The position numbers were made by a program, and so were the translations under genes. 41,911 bases of DNA from Prevotellaceae bacterium (GTDB lineage Bacteria; Bacteroidota; Bacteroidia; Bacteroidales; Bacteroidaceae): contig JAQXRI010000074.1 of assembly GCA_029218445.1 (NCBI GenBank), positions 1-41,911 of the forward strand, in the 5' to 3' direction. Shown in pieces: positions 26,272-38,085 of this stretch; positions within the stretch are counted from its first letter, which is position 1; each line of letters starts with the position of its first letter. The notes beneath the pieces are model-generated. The model was not told where the DNA came from. It ran no database searches and saw nothing but the letters and a program-made list of their open reading frames with translations.

Positions 26272-26291
26272 AAAATACCAATTTCAAGGTA

Positions 26292-26322
26292 TTGTCGCGT
26301 AACATTTTTTTTAGTAAATTTG
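26292..26322 (+). promoter_or_regulatory. Promoter of the hemerythrin/LuxR regulator gene
   Basis: TTG (26292-26294, in the context ATTG) is followed after 20 bp by TAAATTTG (26315-26322), 33 bp before the start codon. Confidence 0.6.
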
Positions 26323-26355
26323 CAGGCGAAAAAACAAGCAAAAGACTTATAGATA

Positions 26356-27309
26356 ATGAAGAATCATAAAGTATATGAGTCTAACGACCAAATGATTTCG
26401 CTCATTCGCGACAACTACAATGTACTTCAGTCACTCGGCTGTTTCGGCATTGCATTGGGATTTGGCGACAAGACCGTTCACGACACATGCGAAGACAATG
26501 GAGTTGACACCTACACATTCCTTGCAGTTGTCAACTTCACCATCAACGGCTATTACAATGCCGACGAGGCCGACCGTTTGTCAATACCCACCCTACTCCA
26601 CTATCTCGAAGCCTCCCACATTTACTATCTCGACTATCAGCTGCCGTCAATAAGACGCGAGCTTACAGAGTCGATAAACAAAACCGACAGTCTTGGCATA
26701 CTGATATTGAGCCTCTATGACGAATACGCACGCGAAATACGCAAGCACATGAAGTATGAGGAAAAGATGCTGTTTCCTTATGTCAAGCAATTGCTGCAAG
26801 GCAGTATGCCCGCCGACTACGACATTGAGACCTTTTCGAAGCATCACGGCCAAACCGACCAGAAGTTGCGTGAACTTAAAAACATCATCATAAAATATCT
26901 TCCTGGCGACATACAGCGCAACAACAAGCTCACGGCCACTCTTTACGGAATATACAACAACGAGGAATGGCTAAGACTTCATTCAAGAGTGGAAGACGAA
27001 ATCTTCGTTCCCGCCATCAGAAACCTTGAGCGGAAACAAATGAAGGACAACGTAACCAAAAACATTTCAAACATGGTGTTCAAGGGTGACAGTTCTGAAA
27101 CACTTTCCGACCGCGAAAAGGATGTTGTCATAAGCCTTGTGCAGGGAATGTCAAACAAGGAGATAGCCGAACACCTCTTCATATCGGTCAACACTGTCAT
27201 CACTCACCGACGAAACATCGCACGCAAGCTGCAAATTCACAGTTCGGCAGGCTTAACCATCTACGCCATTGTCAACGGCCTTGTCGATATATCTTCAGTG
27301 AAGCTATAG
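26356..27309 (+). CDS. ScdA_N/hemerythrin-domain regulator with LuxR-type HTH
   Basis: This 317-residue protein has three parts. Residues about 10-60 resemble the ScdA_N (DUF542) domain of RIC/YtfE iron-centre repair proteins, but without their Cys-Cys pair. Residues about 75-225 are a hemerythrin-like four-helix domain with likely di-iron ligands among His82/His88, His131, Glu135/136, His163/164, His209 and Glu213. Residues 248-312 form a LuxR/FixJ HTH (LSDREKDVVISLVQGMSNKE, then VITHRRNIARKL). It probably senses oxygen, nitric oxide or iron through the di-iron site and controls transcription; this is inference from the domains. The C-terminus resembles that of the regulator at 41058-41648. 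Its stop codon directly abuts that of the convergent gene. Confidence 0.88.
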   Translation: MKNHKVYESNDQMISLIRDNYNVLQSLGCFGIALGFGDKTVHDTCEDNGVDTYTFLAVVNFTINGYYNADEADRLSIPTLLHYLEASHIYYLDYQLPSIRRELTESINKTDSLGILILSLYDEYAREIRKHMKYEEKMLFPYVKQLLQGSMPADYDIETFSKHHGQTDQKLRELKNIIIKYLPGDIQRNNKLTATLYGIYNNEEWLRLHSRVEDEIFVPAIRNLERKQMKDNVTKNISNMVFKGDSSETLSDREKDVVISLVQGMSNKEIAEHLFISVNTVITHRRNIARKLQIHSSAGLTIYAIVNGLVDISSVKL

Positions 27310-27798
27310 CTATACCAGTGTAACTACCTCACAATCAGCAAATTTATCGCCGTCAATAGTAAGGCGTACAATGGTGCGTTCCTTATGCCATCCCTGTAGT
27401 CCTGCAGCTCCGGGATTGATGTGCAGCAGATTCAGCGTCTTGTCGTATTTCACCTTCAAAATGTGCGAATGTCCGCTGATGAACAGTTGAGGCGGCGAAG
27501 CAAAGATGCGGCCTCTTATGCTTGCATCATAGTTTCCGGGATAGCCACCAATATGTTTCATCAGCACATCCACGTCCTCACATTTGAAACGCAGAATCTC
27601 AGGAAACATCAAGCGCAAATCGCCACCGTCACAATTACCGCATACCGCCCTCAGTGTTCTGAAGGCGGCCAACCGTTCAGCCACTTCGGTCGAACCAATG
27701 TCGCCGGCATGCCAAATCTCGTCACAAGGCTCAAAGTATTTCAGATAACGTTCATCCCAATATGAATGAGTATCGCTTATTATTCCTATCTTTTTCAT
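27310..27798 (-). CDS. YfcE/MJ0936-type metallophosphodiesterase
   Basis: This 162-residue calcineurin-like phosphoesterase has the metal-ligand motifs ISDTHS (Asp9, His11), HAGDIG (Asp33), GNCD (Asn55) and SGHSH (His110, His112). Relatives hydrolyse phosphodiesters in vitro; the natural substrate is unknown. It is probably the last gene of a MATE, cytidylate-kinase-like, phosphodiesterase operon, 17 bp after its neighbour. Confidence 0.9.
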   Translation of the reverse strand: MKKIGIISDTHSYWDERYLKYFEPCDEIWHAGDIGSTEVAERLAAFRTLRAVCGNCDGGDLRLMFPEILRFKCEDVDVLMKHIGGYPGNYDASIRGRIFASPPQLFISGHSHILKVKYDKTLNLLHINPGAAGLQGWHKERTIVRLTIDGDKFADCEVVTLV

Positions 27799-27815
27799 TG
27801 CATGCTATTGTTCTT

Positions 27816-28442
27816 TTACTTGCCTATAATCTTTTCAATGTACTGGATTATAAACTGCGATGTGCCGTCGATGCCAAGCCTTGAAGTATTGATGCACAAA
27901 TCATAGCTTTCGCTGTAGCCCCACCTTTTGCCCGTATAGAAGTTGTAGTATGACGAGCGGCGGCTTTCTCCGTCCGTTATTATTTTCCTCGCAACTTCCG
28001 CCGGGCAACCCTTTCGTTCCGCCACAGCCTTTATCCTGTCGTCCATGTCAGCCGTGACAAATACATTGAAAACATTTTTAAAATCTCTCAGAATATAGTC
28101 GGCACATCTGCCCACAAATACGCACGATTCAGTTTCGGCGGCCTTTCTTATGGCATTGCTCTGCAGTCGGAACAAACTCTCCTGTGAAAAGTCGTTCTTA
28201 TAGAAATTGGCGTCTGACACAAACGGTATGCGAACATGAAACAATGACTTCATGAAATTCTTATGCTCGTCGTTCTCTTCAAAAAACTCTTTACAGAAAC
28301 CGCTTTCCTTTGCCGCAAGGTTAAGTATCTCGCGGTCATAGAAGCTGCACCCGAAGTATTCGGCAAGCTGTTTGGCTACTATATGTCCTCCACTGCCTAT
28401 TTGGCGGCCTACATTTATTATTATATGTTCAGTTCTTTTCAT
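27816..28442 (-). CDS. Cytidylate-kinase-like family protein
   Basis: The product has 208 residues. It starts with a P-loop GRQIGSGG (residues 12-19), then FYDREILNLAAKESG and VFVGRCADYIL, the pattern of the AAA_26/cytidylate kinase-like 2 family. Residues YYNFYTGKRWG near 165-175 are typical of this family rather than of Cmk itself. The substrate is unproven. Its start lies within the end of the MATE gene (14-bp overlap), so the two are coupled. Confidence 0.85.
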   Translation of the reverse strand: MKRTEHIIINVGRQIGSGGHIVAKQLAEYFGCSFYDREILNLAAKESGFCKEFFEENDEHKNFMKSLFHVRIPFVSDANFYKNDFSQESLFRLQSNAIRKAAETESCVFVGRCADYILRDFKNVFNVFVTADMDDRIKAVAERKGCPAEVARKIITDGESRRSSYYNFYTGKRWGYSESYDLCINTSRLGIDGTSQFIIQYIEKIIGK

Positions 28443-29814
28443 TGGCTATCATTTGTTTATGTTGTCTCTTGAATTGTCTCATGTATTTCGTCATCATTAC
28501 AAGTGCCAGCAGTGCCGACGAGGTATCGCTCAAGGGCATTGACATCCACACTCCATTCACCCCAAACATTGGTGGCAGTATGACAAGCAAGGGCAACAAG
28601 AGGAGCAGCTGTCGCGACAACGAGAGGAAAATGCTTATCTTTGCCTTGCCTATGCTTTGGAAAAAGTTGGTTATCACCATTTGGTAACCTACTATGGGCA
28701 TGGCCGCCATAAGTATGCGCAGGCCATTGTCCGACATTTCAATCAGTTTTGCGTCTGTCGTAAACAACCGCACACATACACTCGGACACAACTCGGCTAC
28801 AAGAAATCCGGTGGTAGTGACGCAGGTGCCGGCTATCATGGCCAGGGTCAGTACGCGCATCAGTCGGTCGAGTTTCTGCGCTCCATAATTATATCCCGCT
28901 ATAGGCTGCATGCCTTGGTTAACGCCCATGGTTATCATTACGAAAATGAATGCCACCCTGTTGGCTATGCCGTAAGCTCCAACAGCCAGGTCGCCTCCAT
29001 ATTCTACGAGGTTTTTATTTATGAAAATCACTATCAGGCAAGCGCAGGCATTCATTGAAAAAGGCGACATGCCTATCGAGATAATGTTTTCTACAATACG
29101 TCGGTCAAGGCCATAAATGCCTCGTTTCAAGTGTAATATCTCATGTTTGTCAGAGAATAGCTTTATCTGCCATACAAAGGCCACTATTTGCGAAAGGATG
29201 GTGGCATAGGCAGCTCCGGCAATGCCAAGTTTAAAGGTGTAGATAAACAGAGGGTCGAGCAAGGTGTTGAGCACCACCGTAAACATAGTGATGAACATTG
29301 CCTCGCGAGGCTTGCTGGCCGCCCTAAGCACGGCATTCATACCGAAATACATGTGGGTTATCACATTGCCCAGCAGTATCACTATCATGTATTCACGGGC
29401 ATAAGGTATGGTTTGTTCACTGGCTCCGAAGAAATATAGTATCGGATCAAGAAACAACAGCGACAGAAGGCTGAATACAATACCAATAATTACGTTCAGC
29501 GTCACAGTGTTTCCAAACACTCTCTGTGCATTGGCATAGTCCTTTTGGCCAAGCTTCACCGAGATGCACGACGAAGCGCCTACTCCCACAGCTGCACCAA
29601 AAGCCGCCGAAAGATTCATGAACGGAAAAGTCACAGCCAATCCTGAAATGGCAAGCGCACCTACTCCCTGACCTATGAAGATGCTGTCAACCATATTGTA
29701 CAACGACGATGCCGTCATGGCAATAATGGCAGGCAAGGCATACTGTACGAGTAGTTTGCCCACTGGCTTTGTGCCAAGTTCCAATGTCTTTTGATTTCGA
29801 GTTTGTTCTGTCAT
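28429..29814 (-). CDS. MATE-family efflux transporter
   Basis: This 461-residue membrane protein has the twelve-helix MATE layout. It starts LGTKPVGKLLVQYALPAIIAMTASSLYNMVDS, and the second half repeats the pattern at ISIGMSPFSMNACACLIVI. MATE proteins export cations, drugs or metabolites in exchange for H+ or Na+; the substrate is not predictable. A strong promoter lies upstream at 29857-29887. Confidence 0.93.
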   Translation of the reverse strand: MTEQTRNQKTLELGTKPVGKLLVQYALPAIIAMTASSLYNMVDSIFIGQGVGALAISGLAVTFPFMNLSAAFGAAVGVGASSCISVKLGQKDYANAQRVFGNTVTLNVIIGIVFSLLSLLFLDPILYFFGASEQTIPYAREYMIVILLGNVITHMYFGMNAVLRAASKPREAMFITMFTVVLNTLLDPLFIYTFKLGIAGAAYATILSQIVAFVWQIKLFSDKHEILHLKRGIYGLDRRIVENIISIGMSPFSMNACACLIVIFINKNLVEYGGDLAVGAYGIANRVAFIFVMITMGVNQGMQPIAGYNYGAQKLDRLMRVLTLAMIAGTCVTTTGFLVAELCPSVCVRLFTTDAKLIEMSDNGLRILMAAMPIVGYQMVITNFFQSIGKAKISIFLSLSRQLLLLLPLLVILPPMFGVNGVWMSMPLSDTSSALLALVMMTKYMRQFKRQHKQMIANEKN

Positions 29815-29856
29815 CTTACATTATTCTAAATAATAGCCTTTTCTGAAATCGGCAGG

Positions 29857-29887
29857 CAAAGTTACTAAATAAATTGGCATATTCAAA
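29857..29887 (-). promoter_or_regulatory. Promoter of the MATE operon
   Basis: On the minus strand TTTG (29884-29887) is followed after 19 bp by TAACTTTG (29857-29864), 42 bp before the MATE start codon. Confidence 0.75.
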
Positions 29888-29936
29888 ATTTTCATACATT
29901 TATTTTTCTCTTTTAACACATGCCCCACCATTGGCT

Positions 29937-30653
29937 TTAATGTGCCGTACGGGCTACGGCGAGTATGCTTATCCTTACATCCTTGGTCTTTGAAGCTATC
30001 TCCAAGCAACACGATTTCATTGTGGCTCCCGTTGTAATTACGTCGTCAACGAGCAGAATGTGCTTGCCTTCGAAAAAACTTGAATCGACAACTTCAAAAC
30101 AGTCTTCCACATTGGCCTGTCTCTGCCATTGGTTAAGCCTCGTCTGGCTGCCTCTGAACTGTTTGCGTACTATGTTCGCCTCCGACACCTTGATGCCCGT
30201 AACGTCTGAAATGCCCATTGCCACCATCTCGCTCTGATTATATCCCCTTCGTCTTTGTCGCGACTTGGCCAAAGGCAACGGCACTATCATGTCGATGCCT
30301 TCAAAGAAATTCTTTTCCTTCAATATCTTGGCTCCCATTCTTCCCAACACCACGCCTGCTTCAGGATTTTTCTCGTATTTCACGGCATATATCGGGCGTG
30401 CGACGTCAGAATTTGTATTGAAGCGCATGAAGGCTTGGGCGCGCACCAAAGGAGCAATGCCCCAAAACAGCCTTGCCATCTCGTTGTCGTAATTGTCTTC
30501 GTAAACAGCTTCAAAGGGCTGCTTGAGCAGGCATGATATGCAAAAACCCGATTCTACTCGGGATAGACGCCGCCCACACATAAGACAATAGCGAGGAAAC
30601 AACAACTCGTAAAAGTCGTGAATGAAAGCAAATACAGCCTCTAACAGTTTCAT
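29937..30653 (-). CDS. ComF-like phosphoribosyltransferase-fold protein
   Basis: The protein has 238 residues from MKLLEAVFAF (ATG at 30653). An N-terminal zinc-finger-like set (Cys23, Cys26, Cys38, Cys41) is followed by a phosphoribosyltransferase domain with PLPLAKSRQRRRGYNQSE and the PRPP loop ILLVDDVITTGAT. ComF aids DNA uptake in competent species, but in Bacteroidetes the role is unclear. The frame continues upstream into the flavoprotein gene, but this start leaves a 25-bp gap and matches the family. Confidence 0.9.
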   Translation of the reverse strand: MKLLEAVFAFIHDFYELLFPRYCLMCGRRLSRVESGFCISCLLKQPFEAVYEDNYDNEMARLFWGIAPLVRAQAFMRFNTNSDVARPIYAVKYEKNPEAGVVLGRMGAKILKEKNFFEGIDMIVPLPLAKSRQRRRGYNQSEMVAMGISDVTGIKVSEANIVRKQFRGSQTRLNQWQRQANVEDCFEVVDSSFFEGKHILLVDDVITTGATMKSCCLEIASKTKDVRISILAVARTAH

Positions 30654-30678
30654 TCCACTACATATTTCTATTCTTCCT

Positions 30679-31935
30679 TTACTGCCTGCACATGCTTTCG
30701 CTGCATGACTTGGCCACAACGTATGCCATTGTCCATGCCGCCTGCAGGTTGAAACCTCCGGTTATGGCATCTACGTCAAGCACTTCGCCAGCAAAATAAA
30801 CACCAGGCAGTGTACGGCATTCAAGTGTTGAGGCATTGACATTGCCCAATGCCACGCCTCCGCATGTTACAAATTCTTCCTTGAACTTGTTTTTCCCGTC
30901 AATCTGCAGCGTATGGCTTGTCAGTCGCGACGCAAGCCTGCAATAGCTTTTCCGTGCGAGTTCTCCCCAACGCTGGTCGCCCCTCAACCCACTGCTCTCC
31001 AACAACAACATCCATAGGCGTGAGTTAAGACACGACGGATAGACGCTATGCAGCTGCTTGTGGGCGTTTCTTATGCCAAGTTCCAACAGCATTTCGGTTA
31101 CTTCCGCCTCTGTTTTCTGCCCAAACCAGTTGACCGATACGACGGCCTTGTAGTCGTGCTCTTTCAGATGCCTTGCCGCGTAAGACGACAGTTTCAGCAC
31201 CGCCGGACCGCTTATGCCCCAATGTGTTATCAGCAATGGTCCGCTCGCCTTCATCTTTGTTCCTGTCAGAGTAATGCTCGTGTTGTCAACCACCGTACCC
31301 ATGAGTTGGGTAATGGGATGGTTGGGCAGGCAAAAGCTGAAGAGCGAAGGCACTGGCTCAACAATGTCAAGTCCAAGTGCTTCATACATCTTCATTCCTC
31401 CTATTCTTGGACTTCCTCCCGTGGTAACAACTACATGTGTAGCCTCAAACACCCGTTCACCCTGGGCCGTTTGTTCGGCATAAAGCCTGTAGCGCACTTC
31501 GTTAGCGTCGGCTCCAGTCCTTTCTATTCTTGTAATTCGTTGTTGAGTCACCAATTTCACATCGTGGTGGCGCATAAGGTTAAGCAACGTGTTGACAATC
31601 TCCATGGCATCCTGCGATACCGGAAACACGCAATGGTCGGCTTGTGTCGTCAGCCTCACCCCGGCACTCTCAAACCACCTGTAGGCATCCTTGTGGCTGA
31701 ATTCCTTTAGCAGACGTTTCATGATTCTGGCCCCTCGCGGATATACCGACTCCATTCCTGCCACACCTTCAAAGCTATTTGTAAGGTTGCATCTGCCCCC
31801 TCCTGTAACGGCCACTTTGGCCAACGGCCTACGGCCGCTTTCCACCACAGTCACGTCGGCCGACGGCATTCGTCGCTTTATCTCCACTGCCGCAAAACAG
31901 CCTGCGGCACCTGCACCAACTATTACAACTTTCAT
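30679..31935 (-). CDS. BaiN/HI0933-type FAD-dependent oxidoreductase
   Basis: This 418-residue flavoprotein starts with the FAD-binding motif VVIVGAGAAGCFAAVEI. It carries VAVTGGGRCNLTNS, the HI0933-family signature, and LPGVYFAGEVLDVDAITGGFNLQ near the C-terminus. Family members are annotated as BaiN-like or aminoacetone oxidase-like enzymes; the physiological substrate is unknown. It is probably co-transcribed with the ComF-like gene. No clear promoter was seen. Confidence 0.9.
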   Translation of the reverse strand: MKVVIVGAGAAGCFAAVEIKRRMPSADVTVVESGRRPLAKVAVTGGGRCNLTNSFEGVAGMESVYPRGARIMKRLLKEFSHKDAYRWFESAGVRLTTQADHCVFPVSQDAMEIVNTLLNLMRHHDVKLVTQQRITRIERTGADANEVRYRLYAEQTAQGERVFEATHVVVTTGGSPRIGGMKMYEALGLDIVEPVPSLFSFCLPNHPITQLMGTVVDNTSITLTGTKMKASGPLLITHWGISGPAVLKLSSYAARHLKEHDYKAVVSVNWFGQKTEAEVTEMLLELGIRNAHKQLHSVYPSCLNSRLWMLLLESSGLRGDQRWGELARKSYCRLASRLTSHTLQIDGKNKFKEEFVTCGGVALGNVNASTLECRTLPGVYFAGEVLDVDAITGGFNLQAAWTMAYVVAKSCSESMCRQ

Positions 31936-31970
31936 AAAACGGAAGATTATTATTCAAGTTTATGAAGTAC

Positions 31971-32016
31971 TTATCTTAAGAAGTTAAGAAGTTAACAACT
32001 TCCCTTACTTCCGAGA
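31971..32016. repeat. Short 8-bp tandem repeats with opposite-strand counterpart
   Basis: TTAAGAAG is repeated (31977-31992 region) and is followed by a pyrimidine-rich stretch reading AACTTCCCTTACTTCC, so both arms carry similar motifs on opposite strands. It lies between the BaiN-like gene and mutB. Confidence 0.4.
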
Positions 32017-32029
32017 GTTGACATAATAA

Positions 32030-32063
32030 GGCCGCAGGAAATCTTTACCAGACCCCTGCGGCC
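32030..32063 (-). terminator. Probable terminator after mutB
   Basis: A perfect 9-bp stem pairs CCTGCGGCC and GGCCGCAGG (32055-32063 with 32030-32038), 23 bp past the mutB stop on the minus strand. The following run is only TTATTAT, so termination strength is uncertain. Confidence 0.6.
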
Positions 32064-32086
32064 CAACCATCTGCATTAAACTTTTA

Positions 32087-34231
<2,145 letters not shown>

Positions 34232-34242
34232 GACTTTTCGGA

Positions 34243-36099
34243 TTATTTTATTCCCAACTTTTCGTTATATTCTTTAAGAGTCTCAAGTACGTTGCACTTT
34301 ACGTGAACGAAGTTCTCGATGCCTGCAGCCTTCAGGTCTTCCATGCAAGCCGGTGCGCCTGCCACGATAAACATGGCACGGTTGTTCAGATACTGGAAAG
34401 CAGGAACGGCGTATGTAGCATACTCGTCGTCGCTCGAACAAAGTACCACGATGTCGGCACCAGCCTTCAGTGCTGCGTCAACACCTTCCTCTACTGTCTC
34501 GAAGCCGAGGTTGTCTATCACCTTGTAGCCTGCACAAGCGAGGAAGTTTGAGCTGAACTGTGCACGTGCCTGACGCCATGCCAGGTTGCCGATGGTGAGC
34601 ATGAAGGCCACTGGGGTCTTTCCGCTCTTCTCAACGGTGAGGCGGAGATTCTCGAAGTCGGCGGCAAGACGTGTACTCTTTATTGCCTTGAAAGTTGGCT
34701 CAACGTCAGAACCGCAGCAGCAACAGCATGTCAGAGGCTGCTTGCCTTCGCTAAGCTCGGTGAAGTTGGGGAACTGGTTTGTACCAAGAATGAACTCCTT
34801 GCGCTGTGCAGCGTCCTTGTGGCGCTTCTCGTTTGTGGCGTTGATGTCGTCCTGAACGGTACCTGCCTTGATGGCGGCAAGGAAACCACCCTCTTCCTCA
34901 ACCTTGAGGAACAGCTTCCAAGCCACGTCGGCCAACGATGTGGTAAGCTCCTCAATGAAGTATGAGCCGGCCGATGGGTCAACCACCTTGTCGAAGTGGC
35001 TCTCCTCCTTCAGCAGCAACTGCTGGTTGCGTGCTATGCGCTCAGAGAAGTCTGTCGGTGTCTCGTATGCAGCGTCGAATGGGTTGACCACGATTGAGTG
35101 TACGCCTGCAAGAGCGGCGCTCATGGTCTCGGTCTGCGTGCGCAGGAGATTGACATAGCTGTCGAATACAGTCATATTATAAGAGGTGGTGGTGGCATTG
35201 ACGCACATCTTGCAAGCACAGTCGCACTTTGGCTCATACTGCTTCACTATTTCAGCCCACAGCATTCGTGCGGCACGGAACTTGGCAATCTCCATGAAGT
35301 AGTTTTCCGAGATGCCGAGGTTGAACTTTATCTTGCTTGCAGCGAGTGTAGGCTCAACGCCTGCCTCTACGAGCTGGTTAAGGTATTCGTTACCCCAAGC
35401 CAGTGCATACCCCAATTCCTGCACGATGTAGGCGCCTGCGTTGTTCAGTGCGCCGGCATTGACTGCCACACAGCGGAACTTTGGATAGTCCTTGAGAGCT
35501 TCCACAATCTGTGGAGCCACTTCCAGCACCTTGGTCACGTCCTTTCCACGCATTACGATGCGGTGCATTGGGTCCCAATTGATTGAGCCGACAAGCTTTT
35601 CCTTGTCATAGCCTTTCTTCTCGAAGTAAGCCGTGAGGATGTTGGCCAGTTCGAGCGAACGGCGCTGGCATGTGCTGAAGTTCAGCTCTACACACTCGCA
35701 CTCTATGCCTTCGAGCAGTGCCTCCAGGAAGTCGGCTGACACCAAGTCGCCCTCGAACGAGAATCCGAGCGAGTCAACGCCCTTGTTCAGCACGTCGAGA
35801 GCCTTGGCATTGGCAGCCTTGGCGTCGGTCACCTTGATGTCCTGGCGAACATACCACTCGTTGTTGTCTTTCTTGTTTCCACGTACGAAAGGAAACTCGC
35901 CTGGCAACGCATCTGGAGTCTTCAGTTTCAGCACGTCCTCTCTGCGATAGAAAGGCTGCATGTTGAAACCTTCGTTAGTCCTCCATACCAGCTTCTTGTT
36001 GAAGTCGGCGCCCTTCAGGTCAACCTGAATTTTGTCGAGCCACTCTTGGGCTGTAGGCGCGGTAAACTCGCTGAAGAGTTTTTCCTTAATGTTTGACAT
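34243..36099 (-). CDS. mutA: Methylmalonyl-CoA mutase, small subunit, with cysteine clusters
   Basis: This 618-residue partner of MutB has the barrel and a B12-like domain that lacks the D-x-H-x-x-G motif (the place reads [13 protein letters not shown]), as expected for the non-catalytic subunit. It has two unusual cysteine groups: C-x-C-x-C-x-x-C at residues 292-299 and five consecutive cysteines at 458-462 in the loop before the cobalamin-like domain. The mutA-mutB order and 11-bp gap indicate one operon. Confidence 0.95.
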   Translation of the reverse strand: MSNIKEKLFSEFTAPTAQEWLDKIQVDLKGADFNKKLVWRTNEGFNMQPFYRREDVLKLKTPDALPGEFPFVRGNKKDNNEWYVRQDIKVTDAKAANAKALDVLNKGVDSLGFSFEGDLVSADFLEALLEGIECECVELNFSTCQRRSLELANILTAYFEKKGYDKEKLVGSINWDPMHRIVMRGKDVTKVLEVAPQIVEALKDYPKFRCVAVNAGALNNAGAYIVQELGYALAWGNEYLNQLVEAGVEPTLAASKIKFNLGISENYFMEIAKFRAARMLWAEIVKQYEPKCDCACKMCVNATTTSYNMTVFDSYVNLLRTQTETMSAALAGVHSIVVNPFDAAYETPTDFSERIARNQQLLLKEESHFDKVVDPSAGSYFIEELTTSLADVAWKLFLKVEEEGGFLAAIKAGTVQDDINATNEKRHKDAAQRKEFILGTNQFPNFTELSEGKQPLTCCCCCGSDVEPTFKAIKSTRLAADFENLRLTVEKSGKTPVAFMLTIGNLAWRQARAQFSSNFLACAGYKVIDNLGFETVEEGVDAALKAGADIVVLCSSDDEYATYAVPAFQYLNNRAMFIVAGAPACMEDLKAAGIENFVHVKCNVLETLKEYNEKLGIK

Positions 36100-36186
36100 A
36101 GTCGGTCGTTTTTAATTATTATATAAGTTCAATATACTTGTACTATAGCAATGGATGCAGTTTCAAACGACATCCAAATTCGCCTG

Positions 36187-36194
36187 CAAAGATA
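36187..36194 (-). promoter_or_regulatory. -7 element (TATCTTTG) upstream of mutA
   Basis: On the minus strand TATCTTTG lies about 88 bp before the mutA start. An A/T-rich run sits at the -33 position without an exact TTTG. Confidence 0.45.
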
Positions 36195-36319
36195 GCGAAT
36201 AATTTTTGTATTTATATAAAAACGGAAAGAAATTTGCGTAAAATTGTGAAATATTCAAAAAGTTGGCGATTCTTTTAAAAATTGTTGCACAAAAATTATA
36301 AAATGAGTAATATTTTGGC

Positions 36320-36327
36320 TAATTTTG
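36320..36327 (+). promoter_or_regulatory. -7 element (TAATTTTG) upstream of the transporter gene
   Basis: TAATTTTG lies 25 bp before the start codon at 36353. No good -33 TTTG is present at 19-20 bp. Confidence 0.5.
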
Positions 36328-36352
36328 CAGCGCAAATAAAATAACTCAAATT

Positions 36353-38038
36353 ATGGAATGGCTAATTAATCTATTTACCTCCACTGAATCGGTGGCCCAC
36401 ATAGCCCTCCTCTACGCATTGGTAATAGCAGTAGGAGTACTTTTGGGCAAAATAAAGTTCGGAGGAATCGCATTGGGCGTTACGTTCGTCCTTTTCGCAG
36501 GAATCCTTGCCGGTCACTTCGGCTTGACGGCTCCTGTCAACATTATCACATTCATTCAGGACTTCGGTCTCATCCTGTTCGTCTTCATGATAGGTCTGCA
36601 GGTGGGTCCAGGCTTCTTCGAAAGTTTCCGTAAGGGAGGCGTCACTCTCAACATGCTTGCTGCAAGCACCGTCTTGCTCAACATTGCCGTGATGTTCGCC
36701 TGCTATTACATCTTCTTCGACACAAGCAATCCGCACAACCTCCCCATGATGGTAGGCACACTGTATGGTGCCGTTACCAACACCCCTGGTCTTGGTGCCG
36801 CCAACGAAGCCCTCAACAGTGTCTTCACCGACAACCTGCCTCAGATAGCGTCGGGCTACGCCTGCGCCTATCCACTTGGCGTTGTAGGCATCATCGGCGC
36901 TACCATTGCCATACGCTTCATTTGTCGTGTCAGCCTCGACAAGGAAGAGGATGAGCTGAAGGCGGCCAACGCCGAGGACACCCACGTGAAGCCCCACCAG
37001 ATGCACCTTCAGGTGACCAACTCTTATCTGGCGGGCCGCACCATAATGCAAATCCACGACTTCCTCAACCGCGACTTCGTATGCTCGCGCGTGCTTCACG
37101 ACGGCCACGTCACCATACCTAACCGCAACACCGTGCTTGAGCTTGGCGACCAGCTCTTCATCGTGTGCGCACAGGCCGACGCCGAAGCCATCATAGCCTT
37201 CATAGGCCCGGAGATACAGGTTGAGTGGGAAAACACCGACCAGCCTTTGGTGTCGAAGCGCATCCTTGTTACCAAGTCTTCCATCAACGGCAAGACACTT
37301 GGACAGATGCACTTCTCACGCGCCTTTGGAGTAAACGTTACGCGCATCACCCGTCAGGGCATGGAGCTTTTCGCCACGCCGCGCCTTCCCCTGCAGGTGG
37401 GCGACCGCGTGATGGTGGTAGGTCCTGAAGACCTTGTCAACCGCGTTGCCGACGTGTTGGGCAACTCCATCAAGCGCCTTGAGGCTCCAAACATCGCCAC
37501 CATCTTCCTCGGCATCGTCATGGGCATCATCTTCGGTTCACTTCCGTTTGCCATCCCTGGCATGCCAGTGCCCATGAAGCTCGGTATAGCCGGTGGCCCT
37601 CTCATCATCGCCATCCTCATCGGACGCTACGGTTATAAGGTGCATCTGGTCACCTACACCACCACCAGCGCCAACATGATGCTGCGCGAGATAGGCCTTG
37701 TGCTGTTCCTCGCCAGTGTGGGCATCAAGGCGGGAGCAGGATTCTGGGAAACGGTAATCCAGGGCGACGGCTTGAAATACGTTTATACCGGTTTCATGAT
37801 TACCGTAATACCTATATTAATAATAGGTACAATAGCTCGCCTGAAGTACAAGTTCAACTATTTCACCATCATGGGTATGCTTGCCGGTACCTATACCGAC
37901 CCTCCAGCACTGGCCTACGCCAACCAGTCGTGCTCTACCGAGGCACCTGCCGTAGGCTACTCTACGGTGTATCCTCTGAGCATGTTCCTTCGCATCTTCA
38001 CCGCCCAGGTCATCATTCTTCTCTGCTGCGGAGCATGA
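36353..38038 (+). CDS. AspT/YidE/YbjL-type transporter with central RCK_C domains
   Basis: This 561-residue membrane protein has the aspartate:alanine-exchanger fold. A first membrane half (about 1-195; [20 protein letters not shown]) is followed by two soluble TrkA-C/RCK_C domains (about 210-370; each ends like [12 protein letters not shown] or [13 protein letters not shown]). A second membrane half (about 380-561) includes [14 protein letters not shown], the counterpart of the first-half motif. AspT members exchange amino acids or dicarboxylates. Its place beside the succinate/propionate genes suggests an organic-acid substrate, which is inference. It is divergent from mutA. Confidence 0.9.
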   Translation: MEWLINLFTSTESVAHIALLYALVIAVGVLLGKIKFGGIALGVTFVLFAGILAGHFGLTAPVNIITFIQDFGLILFVFMIGLQVGPGFFESFRKGGVTLNMLAASTVLLNIAVMFACYYIFFDTSNPHNLPMMVGTLYGAVTNTPGLGAANEALNSVFTDNLPQIASGYACAYPLGVVGIIGATIAIRFICRVSLDKEEDELKAANAEDTHVKPHQMHLQVTNSYLAGRTIMQIHDFLNRDFVCSRVLHDGHVTIPNRNTVLELGDQLFIVCAQADAEAIIAFIGPEIQVEWENTDQPLVSKRILVTKSSINGKTLGQMHFSRAFGVNVTRITRQGMELFATPRLPLQVGDRVMVVGPEDLVNRVADVLGNSIKRLEAPNIATIFLGIVMGIIFGSLPFAIPGMPVPMKLGIAGGPLIIAILIGRYGYKVHLVTYTTTSANMMLREIGLVLFLASVGIKAGAGFWETVIQGDGLKYVYTGFMITVIPILIIGTIARLKYKFNYFTIMGMLAGTYTDPPALAYANQSCSTEAPAVGYSTVYPLSMFLRIFTAQVIILLCCGA

Positions 38039-38085
38039 CGCAAATAGACATCCTTAATAAATAAATTAATAATAAACGTACACAA

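Noticed and set aside
36100..36352. Possible cobalamin riboswitch between mutA and the transporter gene, expected because MutB needs B12.
   Set aside because: No B12-box-like GCCACTG or compact paired leader is visible; the region is AT-rich with -7 elements only.
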